Assembly: GCF_003367175.1 (NCBI RefSeq)
Contig: NZ_QRGA01000012.1
Location: forward strand, 87,207-151,206
Source of the DNA: Trinickia dinghuensis
GTDB taxonomy: Bacteria; Pseudomonadota; Gammaproteobacteria; Burkholderiales; Burkholderiaceae
Direction of reading: 5' to 3'
DNA: 64,000 nt
The notes below the pieces were generated by a model, which was given only the letters and a program-made list of their open reading frames with translations, did not search any database and was not told where the DNA came from. This document shows, piece after piece, positions 55,241 through 64,000 of this stretch (the first letter of the stretch is position 1; the number at the start of each line of letters is the position of its first letter). A program made the position numbers and the translations under genes.

Positions 55241-56349
55241 ATCGATCGAACGTCCCCGTGTCCTTATCCGCCCAGGTGCCGCCGCCGTTTCCTTTGAGTG
55301 CGTTGATCGGCCAGGATGCGTTGCGCGAGGCGCTGTTGCTCGTCGCGGTCGATCCGTCGATCGGCGGTTTGCTGGTCAGCGGGCCGCGCGGCACCGCGAA
55401 ATCGACGGCGGCCCGTTCGCTCGCCGAGTTGCTTCCCGATGGGCACTTCGTCACGTTGCCGCTCGGTGCGAGCGAAGAGCGCGTAGTTGGAACGCTCAAT
55501 CTCGACGAAGTCTTGCGCGGCGGCGAGGTCAAGTTTTCGCCGGGGCTGCTGGCGCGCGCGAACGACGGCGTGCTTTACGTCGACGAGGTGAACCTGCTGG
55601 CCGATGGATTGGTCGACGTCGTTCTAGACGCAGCCGCAAGCGGGATCAACGTCGTCGAGAGAGATGGGATTTCTCACAGCCACGTTGCCCGCTTCGTGCT
55701 GATCGGCACGATGAATCCGGAAGAAGGCGAGCTACGGCCGCAGTTGCTCGATCGATTCGGCTTGATGGTGCAATTGGAAAACTGCTTCGACGCCGAGATT
55801 AGACAACGGATCGTCAAGGCCCGGATGGCGTTCGACTTGGATCCGGACGCATTCCGCCGTTCGTATGCACCGGCGCAGCAAGATCTGGCGCAACGTATTC
55901 GCCAGGCGAGGACGGTATTGCCGGACTTGCCTTTTGCGGACGATGTTCATGACGCCGTCAGTACGCGTTGCATCGAGGCGGCGGTCGATGGGCTGCGTGC
56001 CGATCTGGTCATGCTGCGTGCCGCGCGAGCGTTGGCCGCTTTGGAATCGGCCGAGACGGTGACGAGCACGCACGTCGAGCGCGTGGCGGATCTCGTGTTG
56101 CGGCATCGTAGACATCAGCCGGAGCAGGGTGCGAGCGATGGCGGGACAGATTCGATGCAAGCGGGCAAGGCCGGAAACGGAAAAGAACCAAGCGACGACC
56201 GGCAATCGCAGAGTACCGAAGCCGCCACAAACCAGCGGCCCAGCGACGGCGCAAGCCAGGACGATCCCGATTGGGGCTACCTACCGCCCGAGCCTGCCGG
56301 GATGCTCAACGTCAAAGGCGTCATCCCGCTCTCGACAAAAAAACGCTGA
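55237..56349 (+). CDS. Chelatase AAA+ ATPase subunit (ChlI/BchI-like)
   Basis: A 370-residue AAA+ protein of the magnesium-chelatase I-subunit type. Walker A is SGPRGTAKST, Walker B is VLYVDEVNLL, sensor 1 is LIGTMNPEEGELRPQLLDRF, with the ChlI-specific insert around GGEVKFSPGLLARAN. The C-terminal 60 residues are a polar linker. The start is GTG 55237, coupled to the cobN stop. With the next gene it likely replaces CobS/CobT as the motor for CobN. Confidence 0.9.
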   Translation: MNRSNVPVSLSAQVPPPFPLSALIGQDALREALLLVAVDPSIGGLLVSGPRGTAKSTAARSLAELLPDGHFVTLPLGASEERVVGTLNLDEVLRGGEVKFSPGLLARANDGVLYVDEVNLLADGLVDVVLDAAASGINVVERDGISHSHVARFVLIGTMNPEEGELRPQLLDRFGLMVQLENCFDAEIRQRIVKARMAFDLDPDAFRRSYAPAQQDLAQRIRQARTVLPDLPFADDVHDAVSTRCIEAAVDGLRADLVMLRAARALAALESAETVTSTHVERVADLVLRHRRHQPEQGASDGGTDSMQAGKAGNGKEPSDDRQSQSTEAATNQRPSDGASQDDPDWGYLPPEPAGMLNVKGVIPLSTKKR

Positions 56350-57044
56350 GCCGTCGGAAAAGCGCCTCCGCTGAGTCACGTAGCGGATTCCGATGGCCAT
56401 CAGGCGCAAACGGTTCGGATCGTCGCGAGACGTCGGCGAACAACGGCCATCGTATTGCATGGGCGGCATCCCTTGCACAAAAAGGGCCGGCCCCGCTGCG
56501 CATGGATCATCTGCGGTTCATCCGACAGGCGTCCCGAAGCGGCACCTTGCATTGCTTCCTGCTCGATTGCTCGGCATCGATGCTGGGCGGCGAGCGTCTG
56601 TCTAGCGCCAAGGGGTTGATTCTCGCTTGCTTCGATCACGCCGCGGTAGAGCGTTCGGAGGCCGCGCTGATCTGCTTCGGCGGCGGCCGAGCTAACGTGC
56701 GATTCGGGCCAGCGATACCGCGCTGGTGGAACGAACGCTGGGTCGAACCCATCGGCGGGGGAGGCGGGACCCCTTTGTCCGCCGGTATCGCCTCTGCCGC
56801 AAATCTGCTCGAGCGCGCGAAGCGGCGCAACGCGGCCCAAGAGCGCGTGCTCTGGGTGCTCGGCGACGGACGTACCCGCGATCGGCCCGCGAGACCGCTC
56901 GCCGCCGACCGGATCGTCATCGTCGACTTCGAACAGGGCAATATCGGCCGTGCCGCCCTTGGACGATGGGAACAGCTTGCCCGCGAATGGAACGCGGACT
57001 ATCTGCATCCCGAGGACATTGCTGTTCGCGAGCCGTCGCCTTAG
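56271..57044 (+). CDS. VWA-domain chelatase subunit (ChlD-like)
   Basis: A von Willebrand A domain protein, up to 257 residues. The MIDAS motif is LLDCSASM, with GGGGGTPLSAG as the second metal loop and VLGDGRTRDRP the third. The upstream HRIAWAASLAQKGPAPLRMDHLRF is a usual lead-in for this family, so the start lies before ATG 56502. The only standard start upstream in frame is TTG 56271, which overlaps chlI by 79 bp, so the start is uncertain. It lacks the AAA+ half of full ChlD, as in other CobN-linked versions. Confidence 0.85.
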   Translation: MGLPTARACRDAQRQRRHPALDKKTLSRRKSASAESRSGFRWPSGANGSDRRETSANNGHRIAWAASLAQKGPAPLRMDHLRFIRQASRSGTLHCFLLDCSASMLGGERLSSAKGLILACFDHAAVERSEAALICFGGGRANVRFGPAIPRWWNERWVEPIGGGGGTPLSAGIASAANLLERAKRRNAAQERVLWVLGDGRTRDRPARPLAADRIVIVDFEQGNIGRAALGRWEQLAREWNADYLHPEDIAVREPSP

Positions 57045-57164
57045 CGAAGGCAATCGCACCAATCGCACTTTTCGTGCAAAGCTTGTTGGTGGTTTCCGCG
57101 GCTCGGGGTCATTAAAGGCCGGGGGATTTTCAGCCCGGGGCCCCGTGAGGCGGATGACGAGCGC

Positions 57165-58874
57165 TTAGGCCGAATACCCGCGCGGCGTGTAGATCCATTC
57201 GCCGTGCGGCCCGCCGGCTATCCCGCGCGTCGTGGACGAACCGATGATGACCATCGTCCGCATATCGACCTGTGCCGATTGCAATTCGCCGAGGGTCGTC
57301 GTCGTCAACGTCTCGCCCGGCCGGCCGATGTCGCGCCCAAGCACGACCCGCGTGCCGGGGCCGCGCCGGGCGCGGACGATCTCGAGTGCGCGATCGAGCT
57401 GCCAAGGGCGCGCGCGCGATATCGGGTTGTAGAACGCCATGACCAGATCGGCAGCGGCCGCATGCTCGAGCCGCTTCTCGATGATGCTCCAGGGCTTCAG
57501 GTTATCGGAGAGCGACAGCATGCAAAAGTCATGGCCAAGTGGCGCCCCGGCCTTGGCAGCCGTTGCCATTGCCGCGGAGATGCCGGGCACGATGCGTAGG
57601 TCGATCGCTTTCCAACGCAAGTCGTCGCTTGTGTCGAGCGCCTCGAATACAGCGGCCGCCATGGCGAACACACCGGGATCGCCCGACGACACGACAACCA
57701 CCCGCTTACCTTCGCACGCAAGTTCGAAAGCATGTCGCGCGCGCTGTAATTCCTCTCGGTTGTCGCTGCAATGCAGACGTTGATCCGTGCGAAACGGACC
57801 CGCCATTTTCACATAGGTCTCGTAGCCGAGGATGTCGGTGGCTTCGTTCAACGCCGCGCGCGCGTCGGGCGCCATCAGGCCGGCGCTGCCGGGACCGAGC
57901 CCGACGACGCTCAAGCGTCCTCGTGGACGACCGATCCGGTCCGCGTCGATCGGCATCGTCGCAACTCCGAACGCAATGCGGTGAGCATTCGACGTTCTGA
58001 CGTCGTGGCTTTGCCGAAGCGACTCGGCGAGCAGTTTCGCAGCATCTTCTACGTCGCCGGCGGCAAAGCGCAGAGGAACGCCAAGGGCACTCGCCGCCTC
58101 TTCGGCGGCAACATCCCCCATGCGCGCTGCCGGAGCAAGCACCGCCGCCAGCGAACGTGGCGCGAACCCGTGCGCGTCGAATGCCGCACGGACGATCTCC
58201 GCGGTGATCGGCCCTTCCGCGGGGATCGCCGCCACCACGCTGCGAGGATGGATGACGAGTTCGTCGCGACGCAGATCCGACGCATGCGGCGTCACCCGAA
58301 TCGTGAGCCGAGCCGCGTCGCTTTGCGGTATCTGTGCGTCATCGAGCCAGGGGGCGTCGCCGTCGATGCGCGCACTTTCCCCCGAAAGCAGATCGGAAAC
58401 GAAGTGCTTGCCTTGCTCCAGATCCGCAAGGACATAACCCTCGGGCGGATTGAGCAGGCAGGTGCCGAACCTGAGTTCGCCACTCGTCGTGATGGCGGGC
58501 GCGACGCTCAACGCCTGCGCGATTTCGCGGGCAAGTACGTTGACACCCGCTAAACCGCCGAGCAGCGGCACCACGGCGCTCCCATCCTCGGCGACCGCCA
58601 GCACGGGCGGCTCGACACCCTTATTGGACAACAACGGCGCGATGCACCGAATCACGATGCCCGCGGCACACAAAGCGACGATCGGCGTGCCTTGCGAGTA
58701 AAGCGCTCGCAGATGATCGCTGAGTTGCGCGTAGCTGCAATCCGCTTCGCCGTCGACGCGCGCTTGCAACCCATGGATCGACGCACCGGGACACGCGGCC
58801 TGAATGCGCCGAGCGGTAGACAAAGCACTGCGCCCGAGCACGACGATGGCGGGCGCCACCGTTACCCCTGCCAT
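57165..58874 (-). CDS. cobJ: CbiG-CobJ fusion: cobalamin biosynthesis protein and precorrin-3B C17-methyltransferase
   Basis: 569 residues. Residues 1-300 are CbiG-like ([38 protein letters not shown], the middle segment and a C-terminal CobE-like part around [20 protein letters not shown]). Residues 319-569 are CobJ/CbiH, which methylates C17 with ring contraction: [65 protein letters not shown] and [12 protein letters not shown]. It is last in the minus-strand cobG-cobH-cobI-cobJ operon and overlaps cobI by 13 bp. Confidence 0.92.
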   Translation of the reverse strand: MAGVTVAPAIVVLGRSALSTARRIQAACPGASIHGLQARVDGEADCSYAQLSDHLRALYSQGTPIVALCAAGIVIRCIAPLLSNKGVEPPVLAVAEDGSAVVPLLGGLAGVNVLAREIAQALSVAPAITTSGELRFGTCLLNPPEGYVLADLEQGKHFVSDLLSGESARIDGDAPWLDDAQIPQSDAARLTIRVTPHASDLRRDELVIHPRSVVAAIPAEGPITAEIVRAAFDAHGFAPRSLAAVLAPAARMGDVAAEEAASALGVPLRFAAGDVEDAAKLLAESLRQSHDVRTSNAHRIAFGVATMPIDADRIGRPRGRLSVVGLGPGSAGLMAPDARAALNEATDILGYETYVKMAGPFRTDQRLHCSDNREELQRARHAFELACEGKRVVVVSSGDPGVFAMAAAVFEALDTSDDLRWKAIDLRIVPGISAAMATAAKAGAPLGHDFCMLSLSDNLKPWSIIEKRLEHAAAADLVMAFYNPISRARPWQLDRALEIVRARRGPGTRVVLGRDIGRPGETLTTTTLGELQSAQVDMRTMVIIGSSTTRGIAGGPHGEWIYTPRGYSA

Positions 58875-59596
58875 TTCTGCCCCGGCACGATCAGCAGCGA
58901 GAAGTAGGGCGATGCCATCGGATCGACGTCCTCGAGCGGTACGATCCGCTGATTGCTCATCGTCGCGCGCTCGACATACCGCGCGCGGCCTGTCAGCCCG
59001 AGTTCATCGAGCACGCGCCGGACCTTATCGAAGTTGCGCCCCAGCTTCATGATGACGGCGGCATCGGTATCCGCGAGCTTGCGCCTCAACTCATCCTCGG
59101 TCATGACGCCGGACAGAATCGACAGGCTCTGATTCCGATAGACGAGCGGCGTGCCGAGCACCGCGGCACCGCCGAGCATCGAGCAAACGCCCGGCACGAC
59201 CTCGACCGAAAAGTCAGCGGAGAGCCGATCGTGCAGGTACATATAGGAACCGTAGAACAGCGGATCGCCTTCGCATACGACGGCAACGTCGCGCCCCGCA
59301 TTCAAATGCTCGCCGATAACGACGGCAGCCGTATCGTAGAAGTCCGCGATCACGGCCTCATAAGACAGCGGCGGCTCGAGCGCCTCGGTCGTGACGGGAT
59401 AAACGAGGGGCAGCCGAATTTGCCCGTCCTCAAGGTGCGTTTCGATGATCCCGAACGCGTTCCCTTTCTTTCCCTTTGCGACGAAGTATGCGACGACAGG
59501 CGAGGCTTTCAGCAGACGCAGCGCTTTCAGCGTCAACAGTTCGGGATCCCCCGGGCCGACGCCAATGCCATAGAGATGTCCGCGGTGGTTAGTCAT
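58862..59596 (-). CDS. cobI: Precorrin-2 C20-methyltransferase CobI
   Basis: A 244-residue SAM-dependent tetrapyrrole methyltransferase acting at C20. The [20 protein letters not shown] start, [20 protein letters not shown] and [13 protein letters not shown] motifs are typical, with [13 protein letters not shown] toward the end. The start overlaps the cobH stop by 4 bp. Confidence 0.94.
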   Translation of the reverse strand: MTNHRGHLYGIGVGPGDPELLTLKALRLLKASPVVAYFVAKGKKGNAFGIIETHLEDGQIRLPLVYPVTTEALEPPLSYEAVIADFYDTAAVVIGEHLNAGRDVAVVCEGDPLFYGSYMYLHDRLSADFSVEVVPGVCSMLGGAAVLGTPLVYRNQSLSILSGVMTEDELRRKLADTDAAVIMKLGRNFDKVRRVLDELGLTGRARYVERATMSNQRIVPLEDVDPMASPYFSLLIVPGQKWQG

Positions 59597-60219
59597 TCGA
59601 TTTCCGATGCGAGTGCATTGACGGCGGCAGCGGCCATGGCGCTGCCGCCGCGCCGGCCTTCCACGATCACGTAGGGCACACCGCGGCTATCGGCGGCCAG
59701 CATGGCCTTGGACTCCGCCGCGCCGACGAAGCCGACCGGGAACCCGAGAATCAGCGCAGGGCGGGGCGCACCGGCGTCCAGCATTTCGAGCAAGTAAAAG
59801 AGGGCGGTCGGCGCATTGCCGATCGCAACGACGCTGCCTTCGAGCCGCGGACGCCAGAGTTCCAAAGCCGCCGCGGAGCGCGTGTTTCCGATCGTTCGCG
59901 CCAGCTCAGGCACGGTGGGATCGCCGAGCGTGCAAAGCACTTCGTTCGATGCAGGCAGTCGCGTGCGCGTGACGCCGTCGGCCACCATGCGCGAATCGCA
60001 AAGAATGGGCGCGCCGTTCGCCAACGCCGCACGGCCGGCAGCGCCCGCGCCTTTGGAGAACCGGATCGATTCGGCGATATCGACCATGCCGCACGCATGA
60101 ATGATGCGCACGGCGAGTTTCTCGAGATCGGCGGGAACGGCGGATAGATCCGCTTCGGCGCGGATCGTCGCGAACGATTGGCGGTAGATGGCTTGTCCGT
60201 CGCGGACGTAGTCGATCAT
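59593..60219 (-). CDS. cobH: Precorrin-8X methylmutase CobH
   Basis: A 208-residue enzyme that moves the C11 methyl group to C12, giving hydrogenobyrinic acid. The catalytic H41 is in [48 protein letters not shown] and [13 protein letters not shown] follow as in the family. It overlaps both neighbours by 4 bp in a tightly coupled operon. Confidence 0.95.
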   Translation of the reverse strand: MIDYVRDGQAIYRQSFATIRAEADLSAVPADLEKLAVRIIHACGMVDIAESIRFSKGAGAAGRAALANGAPILCDSRMVADGVTRTRLPASNEVLCTLGDPTVPELARTIGNTRSAAALELWRPRLEGSVVAIGNAPTALFYLLEMLDAGAPRPALILGFPVGFVGAAESKAMLAADSRGVPYVIVEGRRGGSAMAAAAVNALASEIE

Positions 60220-61643
60220 GAAATAGGGGCTCCGGCCGCTTCGCCAAGTCGCTTCGCGGCCTCTTCGATAGTCAGATAAGTGTCGATGCGCTCGCCGAAG
60301 CGAAGCGCGCCGTCGCGCGCCGGCGATGATGTTTCACCATCGGAGGCGTGGTCTCGGCGATAAAGATCGTAGCGACCTGGTGCCACGGCCAGCAGCGTGT
60401 AGGGCGCGCAATGCGCCGCGGCGCATGAGCGCGTGCATCCGCTCAGGTGTGCCTCGACACCGGCAGGTAGTTGTTTCGCCAATGCCAATGCATCCGCTTT
60501 GGTATCGGCCAACGCCTTCACGCACCCGGTCGATCCGGCGCAAGCAATCACTCGTGCGAGCGGATCTTGCGGATCGAGCACGAAGCCGAGCGAGCAAAGC
60601 CCAAGCTCGACTTGCGGAACGGCACGCGCCGCGACATTGGGCACCAGCACGCTTTGCCAAGGCGTGAATCGCAAGCTGCCGTCGCCGTGTTCCAAGGCTA
60701 GCCGAGCCAGCCCTCTCAGCGTTGCAGAATCGATCCGCCCCAGCGGCGGTTGCCCGCCGACATGCCACAGGCCGCCATCGCGTTGCGGATAAGCGCCGAA
60801 TCGTCGTATGGGTTCAGCGGCGGCTCGCCGCCACGTACCGACTTCCGGATCGTTCTGCAGATCGATGCTGCCTTTCTCGGCAGCCCGCGCCAGCACGGTA
60901 TGGCAATCATGCGAGCGCAGCAGATCGCGCATGCGGTTTTCGTCGGGAGCAGCCAGATCGAGGAATGCAACCAGCAGCGCGCGGATCAAGGCGACGATAT
61001 CGTCCGCTCGAACCGCGGCGAGCGCATCGCTTCGAGTCGATGAAGGCTGCCCGGCGAAACCGACCGCAAACCGCGGCTCGGTGCCGCCCCGGATTGCCGG
61101 CGGCATGGCCGCGAACCAGACGTCATGCGGATGATCGAGTGACGCGAGTCGTTCGCCGCCATCGAGCAACACGGAAAATTTCGGCGAGAGTTCGGCAAGG
61201 CGCGGTTCGCTCTGCAGCAATCCGAGGATCTCGTCCGCCAGCGGCACCGTGTCGTACAGCGCGTCGGCGTCTAGGCCGGCAACGGGACTGAGCAGCAGAT
61301 TTCGGGCATCGTCGGCGACCGCCGCTTGCCGAGCAGCCTGCACGGGATCGTGCGATTCGGTTGCGGCGACTCTAGGGCCGAGCCCCGCATCCGACAACCG
61401 CTGGCTCAGCGTCGCCTCGCCGCCGGCTTTCACCCCGCGCAGCTGCAGATTGGCCCGATTCGTCAGCTCGACGATACCTGACCCATGGACATCGGCCGCA
61501 TCGGCAATCGCATGCGCTTGCATTGCGAGCAATTTCCCGCCGGGCAGTTTGATCCGGCATAACCCGCCGTCGCGTGCGGCGACGATCCGCGAAAGCGCGG
61601 GACATGCCGACGGCCGAAGCGAAGAAAACGGAGGGTAGCCCAA
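60216..61643 (-). CDS. cobG: Precorrin-3B synthase CobG
   Basis: A 475-residue Fe-S oxygenase of the nitrite/sulfite reductase-like family that hydroxylates precorrin-3A using O2, marking the aerobic pathway. Both ferredoxin-like half-domains are visible (GLCRIKLPGGKLLAMQAHAI and GLWHVGGQPPLGRIDS). The cluster motif is CAGSTGCVKAL with SGCTRSCAAAHCAPYTLL. It is the first gene of the minus-strand operon and is divergent from cobL; the 191-bp gap shows only a short inverted repeat GCGGGCAGGCAGCCCGC at 61800-61816. Confidence 0.92.
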   Translation of the reverse strand: MGYPPFSSLRPSACPALSRIVAARDGGLCRIKLPGGKLLAMQAHAIADAADVHGSGIVELTNRANLQLRGVKAGGEATLSQRLSDAGLGPRVAATESHDPVQAARQAAVADDARNLLLSPVAGLDADALYDTVPLADEILGLLQSEPRLAELSPKFSVLLDGGERLASLDHPHDVWFAAMPPAIRGGTEPRFAVGFAGQPSSTRSDALAAVRADDIVALIRALLVAFLDLAAPDENRMRDLLRSHDCHTVLARAAEKGSIDLQNDPEVGTWRRAAAEPIRRFGAYPQRDGGLWHVGGQPPLGRIDSATLRGLARLALEHGDGSLRFTPWQSVLVPNVAARAVPQVELGLCSLGFVLDPQDPLARVIACAGSTGCVKALADTKADALALAKQLPAGVEAHLSGCTRSCAAAHCAPYTLLAVAPGRYDLYRRDHASDGETSSPARDGALRFGERIDTYLTIEEAAKRLGEAAGAPIS

Positions 61644-61834
61644 GGTTCAACGGAGTTGGCGTCGCGGGGCGGCCACGTTGTCCCGGCGAATGAAGAATCG
61701 AGAACGCTGGCCGGCAAACCCTGCCCGGCTGTGGCTTGCGCGAACGATATTGGCGCCGGCAAAGCGAGTATTATGCCCTGTTTGCAACGGTACGAATACT
61801 GCGGGCAGGCAGCCCGCGGTCGAGCGGAAGACGT

Positions 61835-63184
61835 ATGACTGGCGAGGGAGTGATGGTGCCTTGGCTGACGGTTGTCGGCATCGGAGAAGACGGTTTTTTC
61901 GGATTGGGCCGGGCGGCCCGGCGAGCGCTGCTCGATGCGTCGATCGTGTTCGGCGGGGATCGTCACTTGGCGATGCTTCCGGCGAGGATCCGCGCGCGGC
62001 GCGAATCGTGGCCGAAGCCGTTCGATATCGCCGCTATCGAGGGATACCGAGGCACGCCCGTTTGCGTATTGGCCAGCGGCGACCCCATGCTGTTCGGCGT
62101 GGGCGCGACGCTGGCGCGCTCAATTGCCCCGCTGGAAATGCATATGATTCCCGGGCCTTCGTCATTGTCCTTGGCCGCGGCGCGTCTGGGTTGGCCGCTG
62201 CAGGATATCTCGATCGTCTCGCTGGTTGGACGTCCGCTCGCCACGCTCAACTCGCACGTGCGGGAAGGAGCGCGCGTGCTGGTCCTGAGCCGCGACGGCA
62301 CATCGCCGTTCGAGATTGCCGCGCTATTGAGTGAGCGCGGATACGGTGCGACGTCGATGAACGTATTCGAAAATCTCGGCGGCACGCGCGAGCGCCGCAT
62401 CGACGCAAAAGCGGAAACTTGGCAGGAAGAAGCGGTCGGTGCGCTGAATATCGTCGCTCTGGAATGCCGCGCCGGCACCGACGCCGGCACCTCGCTGCCG
62501 TCGACAAACGGATTACCGGACAGCGCCTTCCTCAACGACGGCCAACTGACCAAGCGCGACGTTCGTGCCGTCACGCTTGCTCGTCTGGCACCGGCTCCCG
62601 GCGCCTTGCTGTGGGATATCGGCGCCGGATGCGGGTCGATCGGCATCGAATGGATGCGCTCGCATCCTGCCTGCAAAGCGATCGCGATCGAATCGAACCC
62701 GCGCCGGCAAGCCTTCATCGCGCACAACAGGGACGCGCTCGGCGTGCCCGGCCTGCAATTGATCGAAGGACGCGCCCCCGATGCATTGAGCGGCCTGCCG
62801 GTACCCGATGCGATATTCATTGGCGGCGGCGTGACGGTGCCGGGCGTGCTCGAAGCTTGCTGGTCGAGCCTGCGCGAAGGCGGGCGGCTCGTGGCCAACG
62901 CCGTGACGCTGCAAGGCGAGGCGGCGCTCGTCGATTGGCGCAATCGTCATGGCGGGACGCTGACGCGCATTGCGATCAGCGAAGCGGCACCCCTCGGCGG
63001 CTTCGATGCCTGGCGTGCGGCATTGCCGATCACGTTGCTCGAGGTAACTAAAACGACCGAAGCGACTGAAGCGGCTGAAGGGACCGGGGCGGCCAAGGCG
63101 GCCGAATGCACCAAGGGAACTGGGGCGGCGCAAGAAACTCAAGCCACTCCCGCCGAACGCACCGCCTCCAGCGAGCCGATCTGA
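61835..63184 (+). CDS. cobL: Precorrin-6Y C5,15-methyltransferase (decarboxylating) CobL
   Basis: 449 residues in two methyltransferase domains. The N-terminal one (about 1-210) has [43 protein letters not shown] and [17 protein letters not shown]. The C-terminal one has [17 protein letters not shown] and the SAM motif [16 protein letters not shown] near residue 258. A repetitive Ala/Thr/Glu tail (about 403-449) is not part of the enzyme fold. ATG 61835 has GGAAG upstream; ATG 61853 is an alternative. cbiD starts 3 bp later. Confidence 0.92.
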   Translation: MTGEGVMVPWLTVVGIGEDGFFGLGRAARRALLDASIVFGGDRHLAMLPARIRARRESWPKPFDIAAIEGYRGTPVCVLASGDPMLFGVGATLARSIAPLEMHMIPGPSSLSLAAARLGWPLQDISIVSLVGRPLATLNSHVREGARVLVLSRDGTSPFEIAALLSERGYGATSMNVFENLGGTRERRIDAKAETWQEEAVGALNIVALECRAGTDAGTSLPSTNGLPDSAFLNDGQLTKRDVRAVTLARLAPAPGALLWDIGAGCGSIGIEWMRSHPACKAIAIESNPRRQAFIAHNRDALGVPGLQLIEGRAPDALSGLPVPDAIFIGGGVTVPGVLEACWSSLREGGRLVANAVTLQGEAALVDWRNRHGGTLTRIAISEAAPLGGFDAWRAALPITLLEVTKTTEATEAAEGTGAAKAAECTKGTGAAQETQATPAERTASSEPI

Positions 63185-63186
63185 CA

Positions 63187-64000
63187 ATGCGCGACGAAAC
63201 GCCGGAAGAGGCACGCCCCCTACGTAGCGGCTACACGACCGGAAGCTGCGCGACCGCCACGTCGCTGATGGCCGCCCGCTTGCTGCTGGGCGGCATCACC
63301 GGCGACGCCGCGGACATCGTTCTGCCGAAAGGGCAGCGCGTATCGCTGCCGATCGTCTTCTGCCGTTTCGTCAACGGATCGGATGGCACGGCCGGCGCGG
63401 AGGCCGGAACGATCAAGGATGCCGGCGACGACCCCGATGTCACGCATGGAGCGCTGATCTTCGCGCGCGTGAAACTCAGCAAAGAACCCGGTGTGCGCTT
63501 TCACGCGGGCGAGGGTGTCGGCACCGTGACTCGCGCCGGCTTGACCTTGGCCGTCGGCGAGCCGGCGATCAACCCGGTGCCGCGCCGGATGATGTCGGAT
63601 CACCTGACCGACCTCGCCGCCGAATACGGATACGCGGGCGGATTCGAGGTGACGATCGGCGTCGAAGGCGGCGAAGCGCTGGCGCTAAAGACAATGAATC
63701 CGCGACTCGGCATCGTCGGCGGGTTGTCGATTCTCGGTACCACCGGCATCGTCCGGCCGTTTTCGTGTTCGGCTTATATCGCCTCGATCCATCAAGGCAT
63801 CGACGTGGCGCGAGCAAACGGCTACCGGCATGTTGCGGCGTGTACCGGCAACGCCAGCGAAGACGCGATGCGCGCGCATTACGGCTTGCCGGATATTGCG
63901 TTGATCGAAATGGGCGACTTCGTCGGTGCCGTGCTCAAGCATATGCGCCGCGCGCCTGTCGGGAAGCTCACCCTTTGCGGCGGTTTCGGCAAATTTTTTT
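63187..64000 (+). CDS. cbiD: Cobalt-precorrin-5B C1-methyltransferase CbiD, cut by window end
   Basis: About 271 residues are visible of a usual 360-370. CbiD methylates C1 in the anaerobic pathway and stands in for CobF in many aerobic organisms. Motifs are [34 protein letters not shown] [44 protein letters not shown] and [15 protein letters not shown]. It probably forms one transcript with cobL. The visible sequence ends in GGFGKF at the window edge. Confidence 0.93.
   Translation, partial: MRDETPEEARPLRSGYTTGSCATATSLMAARLLLGGITGDAADIVLPKGQRVSLPIVFCRFVNGSDGTAGAEAGTIKDAGDDPDVTHGALIFARVKLSKEPGVRFHAGEGVGTVTRAGLTLAVGEPAINPVPRRMMSDHLTDLAAEYGYAGGFEVTIGVEGGEALALKTMNPRLGIVGGLSILGTTGIVRPFSCSAYIASIHQGIDVARANGYRHVAACTGNASEDAMRAHYGLPDIALIEMGDFVGAVLKHMRRAPVGKLTLCGGFGKFF

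Noticed and set aside
57100..57150. GC-rich palindrome between the ChlD-like gene and cobJ as a terminator
   Set aside because: The best stem is only five base pairs (CCGGG/CCCGG) with no T-run, too weak to list.

Overview
The window is 64 kb of GC-rich bacterial chromosome. It looks like a beta-proteobacterium of the Burkholderiaceae (Burkholderia/Paraburkholderia/Trinickia type). The reasons are a Burkholderia-type OmpC-like porin ending in Phe, an oxidative L-arabinose gene set, an aerobic-type cobalamin locus with cbiG-cobJ/cobIHG/cobL/cbiD order, and codon use strongly biased to G/C at third positions. No rRNA, tRNA, CRISPR array, insertion sequence or phage gene was recognised. The two ends cut genes: nadE on the left and cbiD on the right.

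Layout. 1-1831: the minus-strand glutamine-dependent NAD synthetase. 2117-3871: a hipBA toxin-antitoxin operon preceded by four operator-like sites spaced exactly 51 bp apart. 3922-10211: a LacI-type regulator, two palindromic operators, and a divergent cassette of NCS2 nucleobase permease, amidohydrolase, TauE/SafE permease and porin, probably a salvage or catabolic unit for a purine- or pyrimidine-like compound. 10226-25193: a sugar region with AraFGH (L-arabinose ABC importer), an arabinose/galactose 1-dehydrogenase, a 2-keto-3-deoxyarabonate dehydratase or aldolase, a second importer of the YtfQRT-YjfF (furanose) type, an L-arabonate dehydratase of the IlvD/Edd family, a GntR/FadR regulator and an iron-type alcohol dehydrogenase. 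Together these fit uptake of both ring forms of L-arabinose and non-phosphorylative oxidation.

25370-30422 holds singletons: a phospholipase D-like protein, a glutamate racemase homologue whose second catalytic cysteine is serine, an alpha/beta hydrolase fused to a SnoaL-like domain, and an LCM-type methyltransferase. 30702-41063 is one 3,453-residue gene and the most unusual object here. It has a decaproline start, a tandem-duplicated module of about 400 residues, a hydrophobic core, a GNAT-like domain, a HopA1-effector-like domain, a Pro/Gln linker, a degenerate kinase-like domain and a C-terminal LysM. It looks like a multi-domain effector or toxin delivered to another cell, with a 9-bp-arm palindrome in its promoter region.

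41120-64000 is the cobalamin locus. It has a riboswitch-controlled nickel/cobalt permease, cobQ, cbiB, cobC, cobB, cobO, a cobA-cobE fusion, then a second riboswitch leading cobW-cobN-chlI-chlD (cobalt chelation), the minus-strand cobG-cobH-cobI-cbiG/cobJ operon, and plus-strand cobL-cbiD. The pathway is a hybrid: CobG (oxygen-dependent) works alongside CbiG and CbiD, and the CobN chelatase is paired with ChlI/ChlD rather than CobS/CobT. cobK, cobM and the late nucleotide-loop genes are not in the window.
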